From Puia dinghuensis (GTDB lineage Bacteria > Bacteroidota > Bacteroidia > Chitinophagales > Chitinophagaceae), in contig NZ_BMJC01000001.1 of NCBI RefSeq assembly GCF_014642875.1, forward strand, positions 1,407,335-1,471,334: a stretch of 64,000 nt of DNA, read 5' to 3'. Positions within the stretch are counted from its first letter, which is position 1. Every line of letters begins with the position of its first letter. Positions 43,037-52,495 of the stretch are shown piece after piece. The notes under the pieces were generated by a model, which ran no database searches, was not told the origin of the DNA, and saw only the letters and a program-made list of their open reading frames with translations. Position numbers and translations under genes: made by a program.

Positions 43037-44248
43037 TCAGGAAACGGCTTTATTAACCAGTGCCGCTGCTTCACTCAGCAGGATGGCAGACTGAACTTTG
43101 AGGCCGCTTTGAGCGATGAGTTGCTGGGCTTCTTCGGCATTCGTGCCTTGCAGGCGTACGATGATAGGTACGCGGATATCGCCGATAGACTTGTAAGCAT
43201 CGATAACCCCCTGGGCTACCCGGTCGCAACGGACGATACCGCCAAAGATGTTGATCAATATCGCCTTTACCTTCGGGTCCTTCAGGATGATGCGGAAACC
43301 GGCTTCCACCGTCGTGGCATTTGCCGTACCACCGACGTCCAGGAAGTTGGCAGGCTCTCCGCCGCTTAATTTGATCATATCCATGGTCGCCATGGCCAGT
43401 CCGGCGCCATTCACCATACAGCCTACATTACCGTCGAGCTTGACAAAGTTGAGGTTATATTTCCCGGCTTCGACTTCCGTAGGATCTTCCTCGCTGATAT
43501 CACGCAGCGCCTCCAGCTCCGGATGCCGCATCAGGGCATTGTCATCCAGGTTCATCTTACAGTCGACGGCGATGATCTTCTCGTCGCTGGTCTTGAACAG
43601 GGGATTGATCTCAAGCATCGAACAATCGAGCCCGACATAGGCATTATAGAGATTCGTAACGAATTTGACACAATTCTTAAACGCCTCGCCGCTAAGCCCC
43701 AGATTAAAAGCGATCTTCCGGGCCTGGAAAGGCTGCAGACCACCACCGGGATGAACGTGCTCTTTGAATATCCGATCCGGCGTATTGTGCGCTACTTCTT
43801 CGATATCCATCCCACCCTCGGTGCTGTACATGATCACATTCTGACCCTTGGCCCGGTCGAGCAACACCGACAGGTAGAATTCCTTGACGGGATTGGCGCC
43901 CGAATAGTAGACATCCTGCGCGATCAGCACCTTGTTCACCTTCTTACCTGCGGGGCCCGTCTGGATCGTCACCAGAGTACCACCCAGGATATTGGACGCA
44001 ATCTGCTTGATGTCCTCGGCGTTCTTGCCTACAGCCACCCCACGTTGTTCCGTCCCCTGTATCTTTCCTTTTCCCCGGCCACCCGCATGTATCTGGGCCT
44101 TCACTACTGCGAAATTGTTCCCAAACTGTACTTTAAGCTGTTTGTATGCTTCTTCGGCAGCCCCCGCATTGTCTACCGGGATGCCTTCCTGTACTGGTAC
44201 ACTATATTTTTTCAGTAGTTCTTTGGCTTGATATTCATGCAAGTTCAT
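43037..44248 (-). CDS. sucC: Succinyl-CoA synthetase beta subunit (ADP-forming)
   Basis: A 403-residue subunit of the citric-acid-cycle enzyme that makes ATP (or GTP) from succinyl-CoA. Its N-terminal ATP-grasp domain starts MNLHEYQAKELLKKY and has HAGGRGKGK and VLIAQDVYYSG; the C-terminal CoA-ligase-like part has GNVGCMVNGAGLAMATMDMI, FLDVGGTANATTVEAGF and INIFGGIVRCDRVAQGV. All typical motifs are in place. The alpha subunit gene (sucD) is not in the window, as often seen in Bacteroidota where the two are unlinked. The gene is followed 1 base later by punA. Confidence 0.96.
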   Translation of the reverse strand: MNLHEYQAKELLKKYSVPVQEGIPVDNAGAAEEAYKQLKVQFGNNFAVVKAQIHAGGRGKGKIQGTEQRGVAVGKNAEDIKQIASNILGGTLVTIQTGPAGKKVNKVLIAQDVYYSGANPVKEFYLSVLLDRAKGQNVIMYSTEGGMDIEEVAHNTPDRIFKEHVHPGGGLQPFQARKIAFNLGLSGEAFKNCVKFVTNLYNAYVGLDCSMLEINPLFKTSDEKIIAVDCKMNLDDNALMRHPELEALRDISEEDPTEVEAGKYNLNFVKLDGNVGCMVNGAGLAMATMDMIKLSGGEPANFLDVGGTANATTVEAGFRIILKDPKVKAILINIFGGIVRCDRVAQGVIDAYKSIGDIRVPIIVRLQGTNAEEAQQLIAQSGLKVQSAILLSEAAALVNKAVS

Positions 44249-44276
44249 GGACTAAAAAATTTGCTGCAAGATACCC

Positions 44277-44313
44277 AAAAAAAAGACCCAAGCATCGCCT
44301 GGGTCTTTTTTTT
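44277..44313 (-). terminator. Terminator of the first sigma-FecR-SusCD unit
   Basis: Stem gaccca (44285-44290) / tgggtc (44300-44305) extended by 8 A and 8 T on either side, giving a T run on the minus strand right after the SusD stop (44315). The other strand also ends with T's, but no plus-strand gene enters here. Confidence 0.85.
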
Positions 44314-44314
44314 A

Positions 44315-46024
44315 TCAATTGTACCCTGGGTTCTGCCGCAGCGCCGGATCCAGTAATATCGCCGTACTCGGTATCGGGAAAATACGGTGATTCGGGTCAG
44401 CATCCGTCTTAAATCCCCACGCGCCCTCGAATTTGCCATATCTGATCATATCATTCCGATGCCAGGTCTCATAGCTCAGCTCCCGGCAACGCTCATTATA
44501 TACGGAATCGAGCGTAATATTCGTCCATGCCGGAGAGGTAGTCCTTACCGACCTCAGCTTATTGACAAGCGACAACGGGGTCTGCCCCTGTGTAACTGCC
44601 GCCCCCCGCAAGATCGCCTCGGCTTTCTCCAACAGAATATCCGCGAGTCTAAAGACCGGCATATCATTATTCTGGTTGCGGGAAGAGGTATTCGTCGAAT
44701 CAGGATAATATTTAATATTCCGGTAGCCCATATTCCAGGCAATCTCATCATTACCAAGATCAAAAAGCGAAGGATTGGCCCCGCTGGCGGCGTTGGTGCG
44801 GAAATACACCTGCGGAGTAAGATTCAGCTGGTAGACATAGGTAGCACCCTTATCCGAGCCCTGGTACGTAGCGTCGTACCCACCCTTCGTCGTCTTGACC
44901 ATCAGCGGGGTACCGTCCGCATTGTATTGCAGGCCCGTCAGCCATTGCCCGTTGCGGATATCCCCCGCGTCGTTAAAATAGGCAGAATAATAGGAAAATA
45001 ACGTGCTTTCCGGACCGCTGGGCTTGCTGTTCACCAAACCGCCACCCGTCGTCTGGTTGATCACCGGATCGATATTGCTGCCCGCCGTAGACCCCGCATA
45101 ATGATACCGGATACCTAAATTCCGGTCCAGATCATAACGTGCCCGGTAATTATACCCATTCGTGCCGGGATAAGAGGTAGCATTGGGGTCATAGGGAATG
45201 GCAAAAATGAATTCCTTCATCGCCGGCCCATTGGTAGGATAGAACATCTGCAGATAGCTGCTCCTGGGCTGCAACGCATATTGCGCGCCGCCCCCGGCAT
45301 TGATAATGCTGTCGCAGGCGGCCACACAGTCATCATAACGGGCCGTGCCGGTATAATACTCGGCATTGAGATACATTTTCGCCAGCAGCGCATATGCAGT
45401 ATAGCGGTTGGCCCGGCCATACATCGTGGCGCTGCCATCCGTAGTCAGATAAGGCAGGGCCGCCTTCAAGTCACTCTCCAAAAAGCTGAACACCTGCGCC
45501 CGCGGCACATTGGTATGCTGGCTGAAATCCCCGTATAAGGTGTCCAACGGAACATTCCCATAGAGGTCCATCAACATAAAATAGGCCAGGTCACGCACCA
45601 CCTTCAGCTCCGCCACACTGCTCTGCTTGAAAGCAGCCGGCTGGCTCGAGGCATTTATCGTGGCCGTAACGGAATTGCACACCCCCACCACCGTCGAAAG
45701 CCAGGTCCAGGTAGAGTTGGTCCAGCCGTTATCCCGCGTCCAGTTATGATAATGCAGGTTGTTATAGCCATTGGCCGGGTCATACCAGTTGCCGCCACGC
45801 GCGGGCAGGATGGCCTCATCCGTGGTCAGCGATTGCATAAAATAATAATCCAGTGCATAATTGCCCCTCAGCGCCGCATAGGAAGATCCAAGCACCGAAA
45901 CAAGTTGGGACTGTGATTGTGGAAAGACAGCAGGCGACAATTCGGTCTTGATATTGACACCCACCTTCTGGCAGCCACAAAGCGAAGCAGCCGCCAAAAC
46001 AATACAAACAATATATCTTTTCAT
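44315..46024 (-). CDS. RagB/SusD-family outer membrane lipoprotein
   Basis: A 569-residue SusD protein and the last gene of the first sigma-FecR-SusC-SusD unit. The signal MKRYIVCIVLAAASLCGC ends in a lipobox cysteine (residue 18). Family marks: VVRDLAYFMLMDLYGNVPLDTLYGDF, FSFLESDLKAALPYL, RANRYTAYALLAKMYLNAEYYTG and the end YNERCRELSYETWHRNDMIRYGKFEG followed by RIFPIPSTAILLDPALRQNPGYN. Stop lies just before a strong terminator. It pairs with SusC 11 bases upstream. Ligand unknown; the usual glycan-binding role is inference from family. Confidence 0.94.
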   Translation of the reverse strand: MKRYIVCIVLAAASLCGCQKVGVNIKTELSPAVFPQSQSQLVSVLGSSYAALRGNYALDYYFMQSLTTDEAILPARGGNWYDPANGYNNLHYHNWTRDNGWTNSTWTWLSTVVGVCNSVTATINASSQPAAFKQSSVAELKVVRDLAYFMLMDLYGNVPLDTLYGDFSQHTNVPRAQVFSFLESDLKAALPYLTTDGSATMYGRANRYTAYALLAKMYLNAEYYTGTARYDDCVAACDSIINAGGGAQYALQPRSSYLQMFYPTNGPAMKEFIFAIPYDPNATSYPGTNGYNYRARYDLDRNLGIRYHYAGSTAGSNIDPVINQTTGGGLVNSKPSGPESTLFSYYSAYFNDAGDIRNGQWLTGLQYNADGTPLMVKTTKGGYDATYQGSDKGATYVYQLNLTPQVYFRTNAASGANPSLFDLGNDEIAWNMGYRNIKYYPDSTNTSSRNQNNDMPVFRLADILLEKAEAILRGAAVTQGQTPLSLVNKLRSVRTTSPAWTNITLDSVYNERCRELSYETWHRNDMIRYGKFEGAWGFKTDADPNHRIFPIPSTAILLDPALRQNPGYN

Positions 46025-46035
46025 CGTTCGGTTTT

Positions 46036-49000
46036 TTAGAATGATACATTTATTCCCACTAACGCCGTTCGTGTCTTCGGGTAAAAATTATTGTAATCCA
46101 CACCCGGCGCTACCCCACCCTGGTTGATCTCCGGATCGATACCCTTATATCCCGTAATCGTAAACAGGTTGTTCACCGTAGCATAGACCCGGATATTCCG
46201 GATGTACGACCCGATAGCCTTGAAAGTATACGCCAGGGAAGCATGGTCCAGCCGCAAAAAGCTGCCGCTTTCGATAAACCGGCTGGAATACCGGAAGACA
46301 TTGGCATCGCCGGGCAGTTCGTTCGCAGCATCCTTCAGAATATTGTTCACCGATGCCGTCGCCGGCCGGAAGAGGTCTGCCCGGGTGGCATTGAAGAGTT
46401 TGTCACCAAGAACACCCCGTACAAAAACGGTAAGGTCCCAACGCTTATACCGGAAAGTATTGTTCCAGCCATAGATCAGCTTTGGCTGTGCATCACCCAG
46501 ATAATGGTAGTCCGTACCGATAACATAAGTGGTATCCGGCTTACCGGTATGATCAATGAATTGCGTAGTTCCATTCGCATTCTTCCCCGCGTATTGCAGT
46601 GTGAAATATTGCCCCAGCGGCCTGCCGGCCTTCAACACCTGTAGATGAACACCCGATTCGCCACCACCTTCCGGATCGGCCTCCGGAATGGAATCCACCC
46701 CGGCAAACAACGGATTGTTAAGGCTGGTGATCTTGTTGATATTATGCGCCATGTTCAGCGAGGTGGTCCAGGAGAAGTCACCCCTGCTCACCGGGGTAGC
46801 CGATACCTGCAGCTCGATGCCCTTATTGTTCATCCCGCCTCCATTAGCAACGATCGTCCCGGTGGAGACCAGGAAGTGGTCCACCGTATAGGGAAAGATC
46901 ATCCCCGTCGTATTCTTGTTATAAACATCCACCGAAGCATTGAGCCTTCCCTTCAACAACCCGACGTCAAGCCCGATGTCGGTGGTCGCCGTTTGCTCCC
47001 ATTCGAGATTGGGGTTGGCCGCCTGCGTAGGCCCATAGGCATTCACCTGGCTGCCGGCCGAATAGAATGTTCCAAGCGAACCCGAAAAGGTCTGCGCCGT
47101 ATAGGCATTGAAACCAAACGCATTTCCCACGATGCCATAGCCGCCCCTCAGCTTCAGATCGGAAAAAATATTCTGCCCCTCCATAAACTTCTCCTGGCTG
47201 ATCCGCCATGCAGCGCTCACCGCCGGGAAATAGCCGAACTGGTGGTTGGCGCCAAACACCGAACTGCCATCCCTTCTCACCGACCCCTGCAACAAGTACC
47301 TGTCCTTATAGCTATAATTCACCCGCAGGAAATCACTGATCAGCTTTGTCTCCTGGTAAAGCCCGTCCGGACCGAAACTGATCTTTGGCAGGTTGGGATT
47401 GGCATAAGGCGCACTCAATGCAAAGTTGTTATAAGAGATATTGTCGACAGGGAAGTTGAAAGTCGTCACCTGGAATCCGTCATTGTTGATATTATCCTGC
47501 CAGGAATAACCCAGGACGGCTTTTACGCTATGGTCGCCCAGCGTTTTGTCGAACGTGAGGAAGGTCTCCAGCAGCTTACTGTTGCTGGTATAGCTGCTGC
47601 GATAGGCCTGCCCGTTGGGCCCAAAGCTTTGCTGCGTCCTCCCGGTCGGACCCGGATCAGGGTTATTATATAGATTGTTGTAATTGGTTGTGAAATAAGA
47701 ATCGTAATATTCCCCGTGCAAGTTGGAATAGTTTTGGTACGAGAGATTGACATCATACGTAAATCCAAACGGCAGCCGCAACTGGGAATTCAAAGTCCCG
47801 ATGAGATTGTTGTTCTTGTCATTCATCGTGCTGTGGTTCATCATGGCCACCGGGTTATAATAACCGCCGTTGGCACTATTCTCGAAGTAGGTTCCATCGG
47901 CTCTCTTCACCGGGGACACCGGAAGATAATGCGCCGCCTGCAACAGTATTACTCCGAGATAAGGCAGTTCATCGCCATTACTATATGAGTTGACGACATT
48001 GAGACTGAATTTCAACCGGTCGTTCAGCGCATATTGATCGATGGCCAGCCGGGCGATCACCCGCGACAGGTCGGTGTTTCGGATTATCCCTTCTTTGTTG
48101 ACATAGTTGACAGTGGCGCTGTAGGTGTTATGCTCCCCACCGCCGGAAAAAGAGATATTGTGGTTGGTAGACACCGCCGTGTTCCGCTCTATCGCCTTCT
48201 GCCAGTCCGTATTGGCGCCAAGATCATCCGTTGCGGCAAAGCTCAGATTGTTCTTGGCCAGGAATGCCCTTAACTCCGGCGCATTCATCACCTCTACTCT
48301 GCTGCTCACCTGTTCCGTCCCTACATAACCGTTGTACGTCACTTGCGTTTGTCCTTTCTTCCCTCTCTTTGTCGTGATCATGATCAAGCCGTTGGCAGCG
48401 CGGTTACCATAAATAGCCGTTGCTGCCGCGTCCTTCAAAATGTCGACAGTCGCGATATCGTCGGGCGCCACCGTGGAAATATCCGCACCCGGTACACCAT
48501 CGATAACATAAAAGGGACCACCGGGGCTATTGATCGTGGAAGCGCCCCGCAGGATAACGGCCGCAGGCTTGTTGGGGTCGCCGCTGGCGGTGATATTGAG
48601 TCCGGGCGCCTTACCCTGGAGCAATTGCCCAACATCGGTGATGGCGCCCTTATTCAGGTCTTCGGCCTTCACCGTAGTGATCGCGCTGGAAAGACTCCTG
48701 CGGGTAGCACGGCCATAACCGATGACGACCATATCACCCAGACTCTGCGATTCGCTATGCATCACTATCGAAACCGATATCGAAAGTGAGCCGCGGCCTC
48801 CTACCCTTAGTTCCTGGGGCTGATAGCCGACAGAACTAAACACCAGGATGGCGCTCTCCGGTACACCAGCCATCCTGAACTCTCCTTCACCATCCGTGGT
48901 TACCCCACCCGGCTGGCCCTTCACCTGGATCGTAACACCCGGCACCGGCAACCCTTTTTCATCGACAACCTTACCCGAAATAGTAACCGGCGGCGGGACA

Positions 49001-49332
49001 GCATCCAAAGTGGCTCCATCCTTGAGCCGCACCGCAATGGTCTTGTCGATGATCTCATAGGTAAGGGGCTCGTTACTGAAAATAGCATTCAGCGCCGTAA
49101 CTAGATCCTGATCATGAAGCTGTACAGTAACCTTCCTGGCATGCCGGAGGATATCTACATTATACCAGAATACATAACCCGTCTGGGCCTTTATCTCCTT
49201 GAACACAATGTCAAGCGGCTGATCCTTTGCCGAGAGATTTATTTTCTGGGAATAGCCCGCAGCACTAACCTGCAGGCAAGCGGCTGTCAGCATGAGAATG
49301 GTCATTCTCATGAACCTACGATAAAAACGCAT
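46036..49332 (-). CDS. SusC/RagA-family TonB-linked transporter with STN domain
   Basis: A 1098-residue outer-membrane transducer-type SusC. Order: signal (1-28), STN/secretin-N domain (about 30-105; INLSAKDQPLDIVFKEIKAQTGYVFWY, LTYEIIDKTIAVRLKDG), CarboxypepD_reg domain (about 117-200; ISGKVVDEKGLPVPGVTIQVKGQPGGVTTDGEGEF), plug with GDMVVIGYGRATRRSLSSAITTV and ILRGASTINSPGGPFYVIDGVPGADI, then barrel to the end. STN domains talk to FecR-type anti-sigma proteins, and a FecR gene is directly upstream, so this transporter likely signals its loading to the sigma factor encoded at 50480. Substrate unknown. Confidence 0.95.
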   Translation of the reverse strand: MRFYRRFMRMTILMLTAACLQVSAAGYSQKINLSAKDQPLDIVFKEIKAQTGYVFWYNVDILRHARKVTVQLHDQDLVTALNAIFSNEPLTYEIIDKTIAVRLKDGATLDAVPPPVTISGKVVDEKGLPVPGVTIQVKGQPGGVTTDGEGEFRMAGVPESAILVFSSVGYQPQELRVGGRGSLSISVSIVMHSESQSLGDMVVIGYGRATRRSLSSAITTVKAEDLNKGAITDVGQLLQGKAPGLNITASGDPNKPAAVILRGASTINSPGGPFYVIDGVPGADISTVAPDDIATVDILKDAAATAIYGNRAANGLIMITTKRGKKGQTQVTYNGYVGTEQVSSRVEVMNAPELRAFLAKNNLSFAATDDLGANTDWQKAIERNTAVSTNHNISFSGGGEHNTYSATVNYVNKEGIIRNTDLSRVIARLAIDQYALNDRLKFSLNVVNSYSNGDELPYLGVILLQAAHYLPVSPVKRADGTYFENSANGGYYNPVAMMNHSTMNDKNNNLIGTLNSQLRLPFGFTYDVNLSYQNYSNLHGEYYDSYFTTNYNNLYNNPDPGPTGRTQQSFGPNGQAYRSSYTSNSKLLETFLTFDKTLGDHSVKAVLGYSWQDNINNDGFQVTTFNFPVDNISYNNFALSAPYANPNLPKISFGPDGLYQETKLISDFLRVNYSYKDRYLLQGSVRRDGSSVFGANHQFGYFPAVSAAWRISQEKFMEGQNIFSDLKLRGGYGIVGNAFGFNAYTAQTFSGSLGTFYSAGSQVNAYGPTQAANPNLEWEQTATTDIGLDVGLLKGRLNASVDVYNKNTTGMIFPYTVDHFLVSTGTIVANGGGMNNKGIELQVSATPVSRGDFSWTTSLNMAHNINKITSLNNPLFAGVDSIPEADPEGGGESGVHLQVLKAGRPLGQYFTLQYAGKNANGTTQFIDHTGKPDTTYVIGTDYHYLGDAQPKLIYGWNNTFRYKRWDLTVFVRGVLGDKLFNATRADLFRPATASVNNILKDAANELPGDANVFRYSSRFIESGSFLRLDHASLAYTFKAIGSYIRNIRVYATVNNLFTITGYKGIDPEINQGGVAPGVDYNNFYPKTRTALVGINVSF

Positions 49333-49358
49333 AGATTTGTTTTGGGTTTAACTTTGTT

Positions 49359-50477
49359 TTACTGCACCAGCAGCTTCTTCCCTTCCACGGTGAAACGGAC
49401 TCCGCTGGCTTCCAATATTTTTAATATTTTAGAGAGATTCACGTCCCGGTACATCTCGCCCTGAAAGCGATCTTTCGGTACTCCGTTGGTGTACACAACC
49501 TCAAGATCATACCATCTTGACAATTGCCGCATCACCTGTTGCATATCCGCTTCTTCGAATTTGAACAATCCATTCTTCCAGGCCACCGCCTCCTCCACAT
49601 CTGTCTTCACCACCACCAGGCTGCCGTCGCCGTTCAGGCGGGCCTGCTCACCGGGCCTGATCTGCACCCGCTTCCCACCTTTCCGCACCCGCACCGATCC
49701 TTCCAGCAGCGTCGTTTTTACCACCGGCTCATCGGCATAGCTCATGATGTTGAAATGTGTACCAAGCACATCCACCTGCATCTGCCCCTTGTCGGTCGCA
49801 ACTTCCACCCGAAAAGGCTTTGCCGCATCCGCCGCCACTTCAAAATACGCTTCCCCATTCAACTCCACCACCCGTTCCGCGCCGGCAAAAGCCGTCGGAT
49901 AACGGATAGTAGTAGCCGCATCCAGCCATACCTTCGTCCCATCCGGCAATACTAATTTATATTGACCACCCCGGGGCGTCGCCAGGACATTATATTGGAC
50001 GGCCCCGCTATCGCCTGCCACTTCATATTGCAGCTGCGCATCCTTGCTCTTGATAACCTGTGTATTCCCCTGTCGCCCCACCACCCCGGCCTTTACTTCA
50101 TCCAGTCGCACCGTACTCCCATCTCCAAGCGTAAGCAGGGCCTTATTCCCACCCGGGGCGGCATCATGCGCTACCGCCACCACAGGTGCTTTCACCTTAT
50201 TACCACTCTCTCCTATCCAAAGTCCGCCAGCCACGAGAATAAGGACTGCCGCAGCGGCCCACCACCCTATCCGTCGCAAAGGAATAACACGCCTGCGCGG
50301 CCGCATCTCCAAAGGCCGCGTCTCCACGGCTTCTGTAAGCAACCCCTCCATTGCCTGTTGCAGGTCTTCCCCGGCGGCTTCATCCTGCAACAGCAGGCTC
50401 AGCTCGGCAAGCTCTTCTTCCGAGATAGTCTTATCCAGGTATTGTTGTAGTAAATAGGTTGTTCGTGGCGTGGGCAT
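49359..50477 (-). CDS. FecR-family anti-sigma regulator
   Basis: A 372-residue inner-membrane protein. Cytosolic part (1 to about 70) with the helix that meets the sigma factor (TYLLQQYLDKTISEEELAELSLLL), one membrane span (IGWWAAAAVLILVAGGLWIG, about 71-90), then the periplasmic FecR domain (about 130-230; LATPRGGQYKLVLPDGTKVWLDAATTIRYPTAF, EAYFEVAADAAKPFRVEVATDKGQMQVDVLGTHFNIMSY) and the DUF4974 C-terminal domain (FKFEEADMQQVMRQLSRWYDLEVVY) that meets the SusC STN. Its start is 2 bases after the sigma stop codon, a coupled pair. Confidence 0.94.
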   Translation of the reverse strand: MPTPRTTYLLQQYLDKTISEEELAELSLLLQDEAAGEDLQQAMEGLLTEAVETRPLEMRPRRRVIPLRRIGWWAAAAVLILVAGGLWIGESGNKVKAPVVAVAHDAAPGGNKALLTLGDGSTVRLDEVKAGVVGRQGNTQVIKSKDAQLQYEVAGDSGAVQYNVLATPRGGQYKLVLPDGTKVWLDAATTIRYPTAFAGAERVVELNGEAYFEVAADAAKPFRVEVATDKGQMQVDVLGTHFNIMSYADEPVVKTTLLEGSVRVRKGGKRVQIRPGEQARLNGDGSLVVVKTDVEEAVAWKNGLFKFEEADMQQVMRQLSRWYDLEVVYTNGVPKDRFQGEMYRDVNLSKILKILEASGVRFTVEGKKLLVQ

Positions 50478-50479
50478 GC

Positions 50480-50983
50480 CTATAAGACGAAGAACCCGAT
50501 GTGAAGGACTACGCGCCGCAGATTTTTTAATGCTTTTACCAATTGGTTCTTCACCGTACTGTCGGAAAGGTTGAGGGCCTGGGCTATTTCCGGGATACGC
50601 ATATACTGTTCCCGGCTCATCCGGTAGACTTTCCGGCAGGCAAGGGGCAGCCGCTCGACGGCTTCATTTAGTTGCAGTTCCATCTCCCGGTAAAAAAGCG
50701 ATTGTTCCGGGGAAGGCGCTTCCCCGGCAGCCAATGGCCGCATCTCCGCCAGCAGCTTGCCGTTCCTGGCTTGCGCCCGCAGGTAATTCACCGATTCGTT
50801 GCTGACGATGCGAATGATATAAGCTTTGGGATTTTCCGCTGCTGCCAGTTTCTCCCGGTTGAGTAATATCTTCAAAAACACCTCCTGTAAGACTTCATCC
50901 GCGGCGTGGGGTGACCTCGTCAACCGGAGGACAAAAGGCTTCATTTCCGTCACCAACCGGAAGAGCGTTTTGTCGTCAATCAT
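50480..50983 (-). CDS. ECF RNA polymerase sigma factor (first system)
   Basis: A 167-residue sigma-70-family ECF factor. I take ATG 50981-50983 (MIDDKTLFRLV), since the codon that opens the longer frame is TTG. Region 2 is LTRSPHAADEVLQEVFLKILLNREKL, followed by IIRIVSNESVNYLRAQARNGKL; region 4 is ERLPLACRKVYRMSREQYMRIPEIAQALNLSDSTVKNQLVKALKNLR, with a helix-turn-helix. It starts the unit sigma-FecR-SusC-SusD and probably drives its own and the SusCD promoter. The upstream 51 bases separate it from the haloperoxidase gene end. Confidence 0.94.
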   Translation of the reverse strand: MIDDKTLFRLVTEMKPFVLRLTRSPHAADEVLQEVFLKILLNREKLAAAENPKAYIIRIVSNESVNYLRAQARNGKLLAEMRPLAAGEAPSPEQSLFYREMELQLNEAVERLPLACRKVYRMSREQYMRIPEIAQALNLSDSTVKNQLVKALKNLRRVVLHIGFFVL

Positions 50984-51034
50984 AAGGCGCAAGGTAAAAA
51001 CAAAAAATAGCCGCCCCCTGCCGCCTGCCCACTG

Positions 51035-52387
51035 TTAATACAAAGATAACGGCCGGATACCTGCATGCTTTATCCTGTCCACAATATATTCCCCTATGGC
51101 CTTGCCTTCCACCTGCCCGTTAATGACGGCATCATGATAATGGATACCGCCGTACATCCGGGAAATGGTCGCCTCCTCCGCAGCATCGCGAAAAGAATGA
51201 AAGCTGCGGGGCTTGACATCGAAAAGCTGCTCCGCATCATCGGTGTAATCGAGCCGCGGCCCGAACAGATAAGTGAGCACTTCCGCCGCGGCGGTGGAGA
51301 CGACGCTATGGCCGCTCGTATATTCCGGGAAAGGCGGGGTCTGAAGAAAAGGATGCCACCTGGGGTCGATATACCGGTTGATATACGTCTCGGGCCGGAG
51401 GCGATTGCTGCGATATTTCTCATCCCAGCAGCTGATAAACGCATCCATCATCGTCACCGCCACAAGCGTCTGCACTTCTACCGTCTGATCAAAATCCAAC
51501 CCCGCCACGCCGGCAGCATTGCCAGCAATATCCATCCAATGACCACCCGGGCTTATCTTCTTCAACCCGATATTCATATGCCCCGAGGTAGTGATGGCAA
51601 ATGGATTGTCATCCCAAAACCAGGCAACCGTCTGTTCCGCTGTGGCCTTGGCCCCGGTATCCTTACCGATGCGGTACACCTCCTGCACAAGATGATAGAA
51701 AGTGCTGGTCGTATCCCTGCTGAATCCCACCAACGCCGGCGGGACGAACTGGCTGGCACTGTCGATCAGCATCGGCCGGATGGTCCGCCAATGGGGCTCC
51801 ACCGCTTCGATATAAGCAGGCGGCGTAGGGAACCACGAAGAATCCGCCTTCAATGGGGAGTAACGCAATTTCGCACTCAACCGGCTGTAGCCATCGCCCT
51901 TCGACCACGCGACAACTTTCTCCGTTGCCTTACGCCCCGCCGCTATCGACCGGTCGATGAGCCGCTGCGGCCATTTTTCTTTTTTTAGCAATTGCAGGAA
52001 TTTCTGCTCTTCCGCTTCCAGCAGATAACCCGACGGCAACATCACCCGCCCCGTTTCCAGGATGGAGAAAGCCGCGGCAATTCGGTAATCATATCCCGTG
52101 TCGGCCACATCCGCACCACTCACCGGGTAATTCCGGATAAAGGCGTCCGGAGCAACAAGCGCTTTATCGTGCCGGGAAACAATAGCATAAGCGCCAAGCA
52201 TGACATAAGCATAATACCGGGAAGCCGCGGGCGGGTCCACGACATCATGTACCATCACCATCGACAGCGAAAACACCGCCGGGCGAAGATAATCCGCCAA
52301 CACCCGGTCACGCCCCTTCTGCGCAAAACAAAAACGCGCGGTCGTCAGAAAAACCAAAAGCCACCCAATTCGAATCGTTGATCTCAT
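51035..52387 (-). CDS. Vanadium-dependent haloperoxidase / PAP2-superfamily enzyme
   Basis: A 450-residue exported protein (signal MRSTIRIGWLLVFLTTARFCFAQ). Vanadium haloperoxidases oxidise halide with peroxide; PAP2 phosphatases share the same phosphate/vanadate pocket. All three pocket motifs are found: K324-YRSNRL-R331-P (KX6RP), Y-T-S-G-H (356-360) and S409-R-MYGGI-H416-YHD. The long all-helical N-terminal part (about 320 residues) fits the haloperoxidase branch rather than short PAP2 proteins. It is last in a run SusC-SusD-FG-GAP-haloperoxidase, all on one strand, with AAAGGAG 12 bases upstream, an unusually strong ribosome site for this phylum. Whether it halogenates or dephosphorylates cannot be decided from sequence. 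Confidence 0.88.
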   Translation of the reverse strand: MRSTIRIGWLLVFLTTARFCFAQKGRDRVLADYLRPAVFSLSMVMVHDVVDPPAASRYYAYVMLGAYAIVSRHDKALVAPDAFIRNYPVSGADVADTGYDYRIAAAFSILETGRVMLPSGYLLEAEEQKFLQLLKKEKWPQRLIDRSIAAGRKATEKVVAWSKGDGYSRLSAKLRYSPLKADSSWFPTPPAYIEAVEPHWRTIRPMLIDSASQFVPPALVGFSRDTTSTFYHLVQEVYRIGKDTGAKATAEQTVAWFWDDNPFAITTSGHMNIGLKKISPGGHWMDIAGNAAGVAGLDFDQTVEVQTLVAVTMMDAFISCWDEKYRSNRLRPETYINRYIDPRWHPFLQTPPFPEYTSGHSVVSTAAAEVLTYLFGPRLDYTDDAEQLFDVKPRSFHSFRDAAEEATISRMYGGIHYHDAVINGQVEGKAIGEYIVDRIKHAGIRPLSLY

Positions 52388-52399
52388 TGTTAGTTATTG

Positions 52400-52406
52400 C
52401 TCCTTT
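52400..52406 (-). promoter_or_regulatory. Strong ribosome binding site of the haloperoxidase gene
   Basis: AAAGGAG on the minus strand, 12 bases before the ATG. It lies just after the 11-bp hairpin (52408-52453), so the hairpin leaves it free. Confidence 0.55.
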
Positions 52407-52407
52407 C

Positions 52408-52453
52408 GTTTGGGCCCTTACGCTTTGCGATAATGTAGCTTCAGGGCCCAAAC
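52408..52453 (-). repeat. Hairpin between the FG-GAP gene and the haloperoxidase gene
   Basis: An 11-bp perfect stem GTTTGGGCCCT / AGGGCCCAAAC around a 24-nt loop, right after repeat copy B in the same direction (as the long hairpin follows copy C). On the transcript it separates the FG-GAP stop from the haloperoxidase ribosome site. There is no T run, so it is not a classical terminator; it may be a processing or stability element. Confidence 0.65.
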
Positions 52454-52456
52454 CGT

Positions 52457-52495
52457 TTAATTATTGGCCTTCGGCCAGAGAGCGTCCCGCTCTCT
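52457..52495 (-). repeat. Two-hairpin repeat, copy B
   Basis: Minus-strand order: stem AGAGAGCG, loop GGA, CGCTCTCT, then GGCC, loop GAA, GGCC, then tail AATAATTAA, whose last TAA is the stop codon of the FG-GAP gene. Same lengths and loops as copies A and C, but here inside a coding end. Confidence 0.75.
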
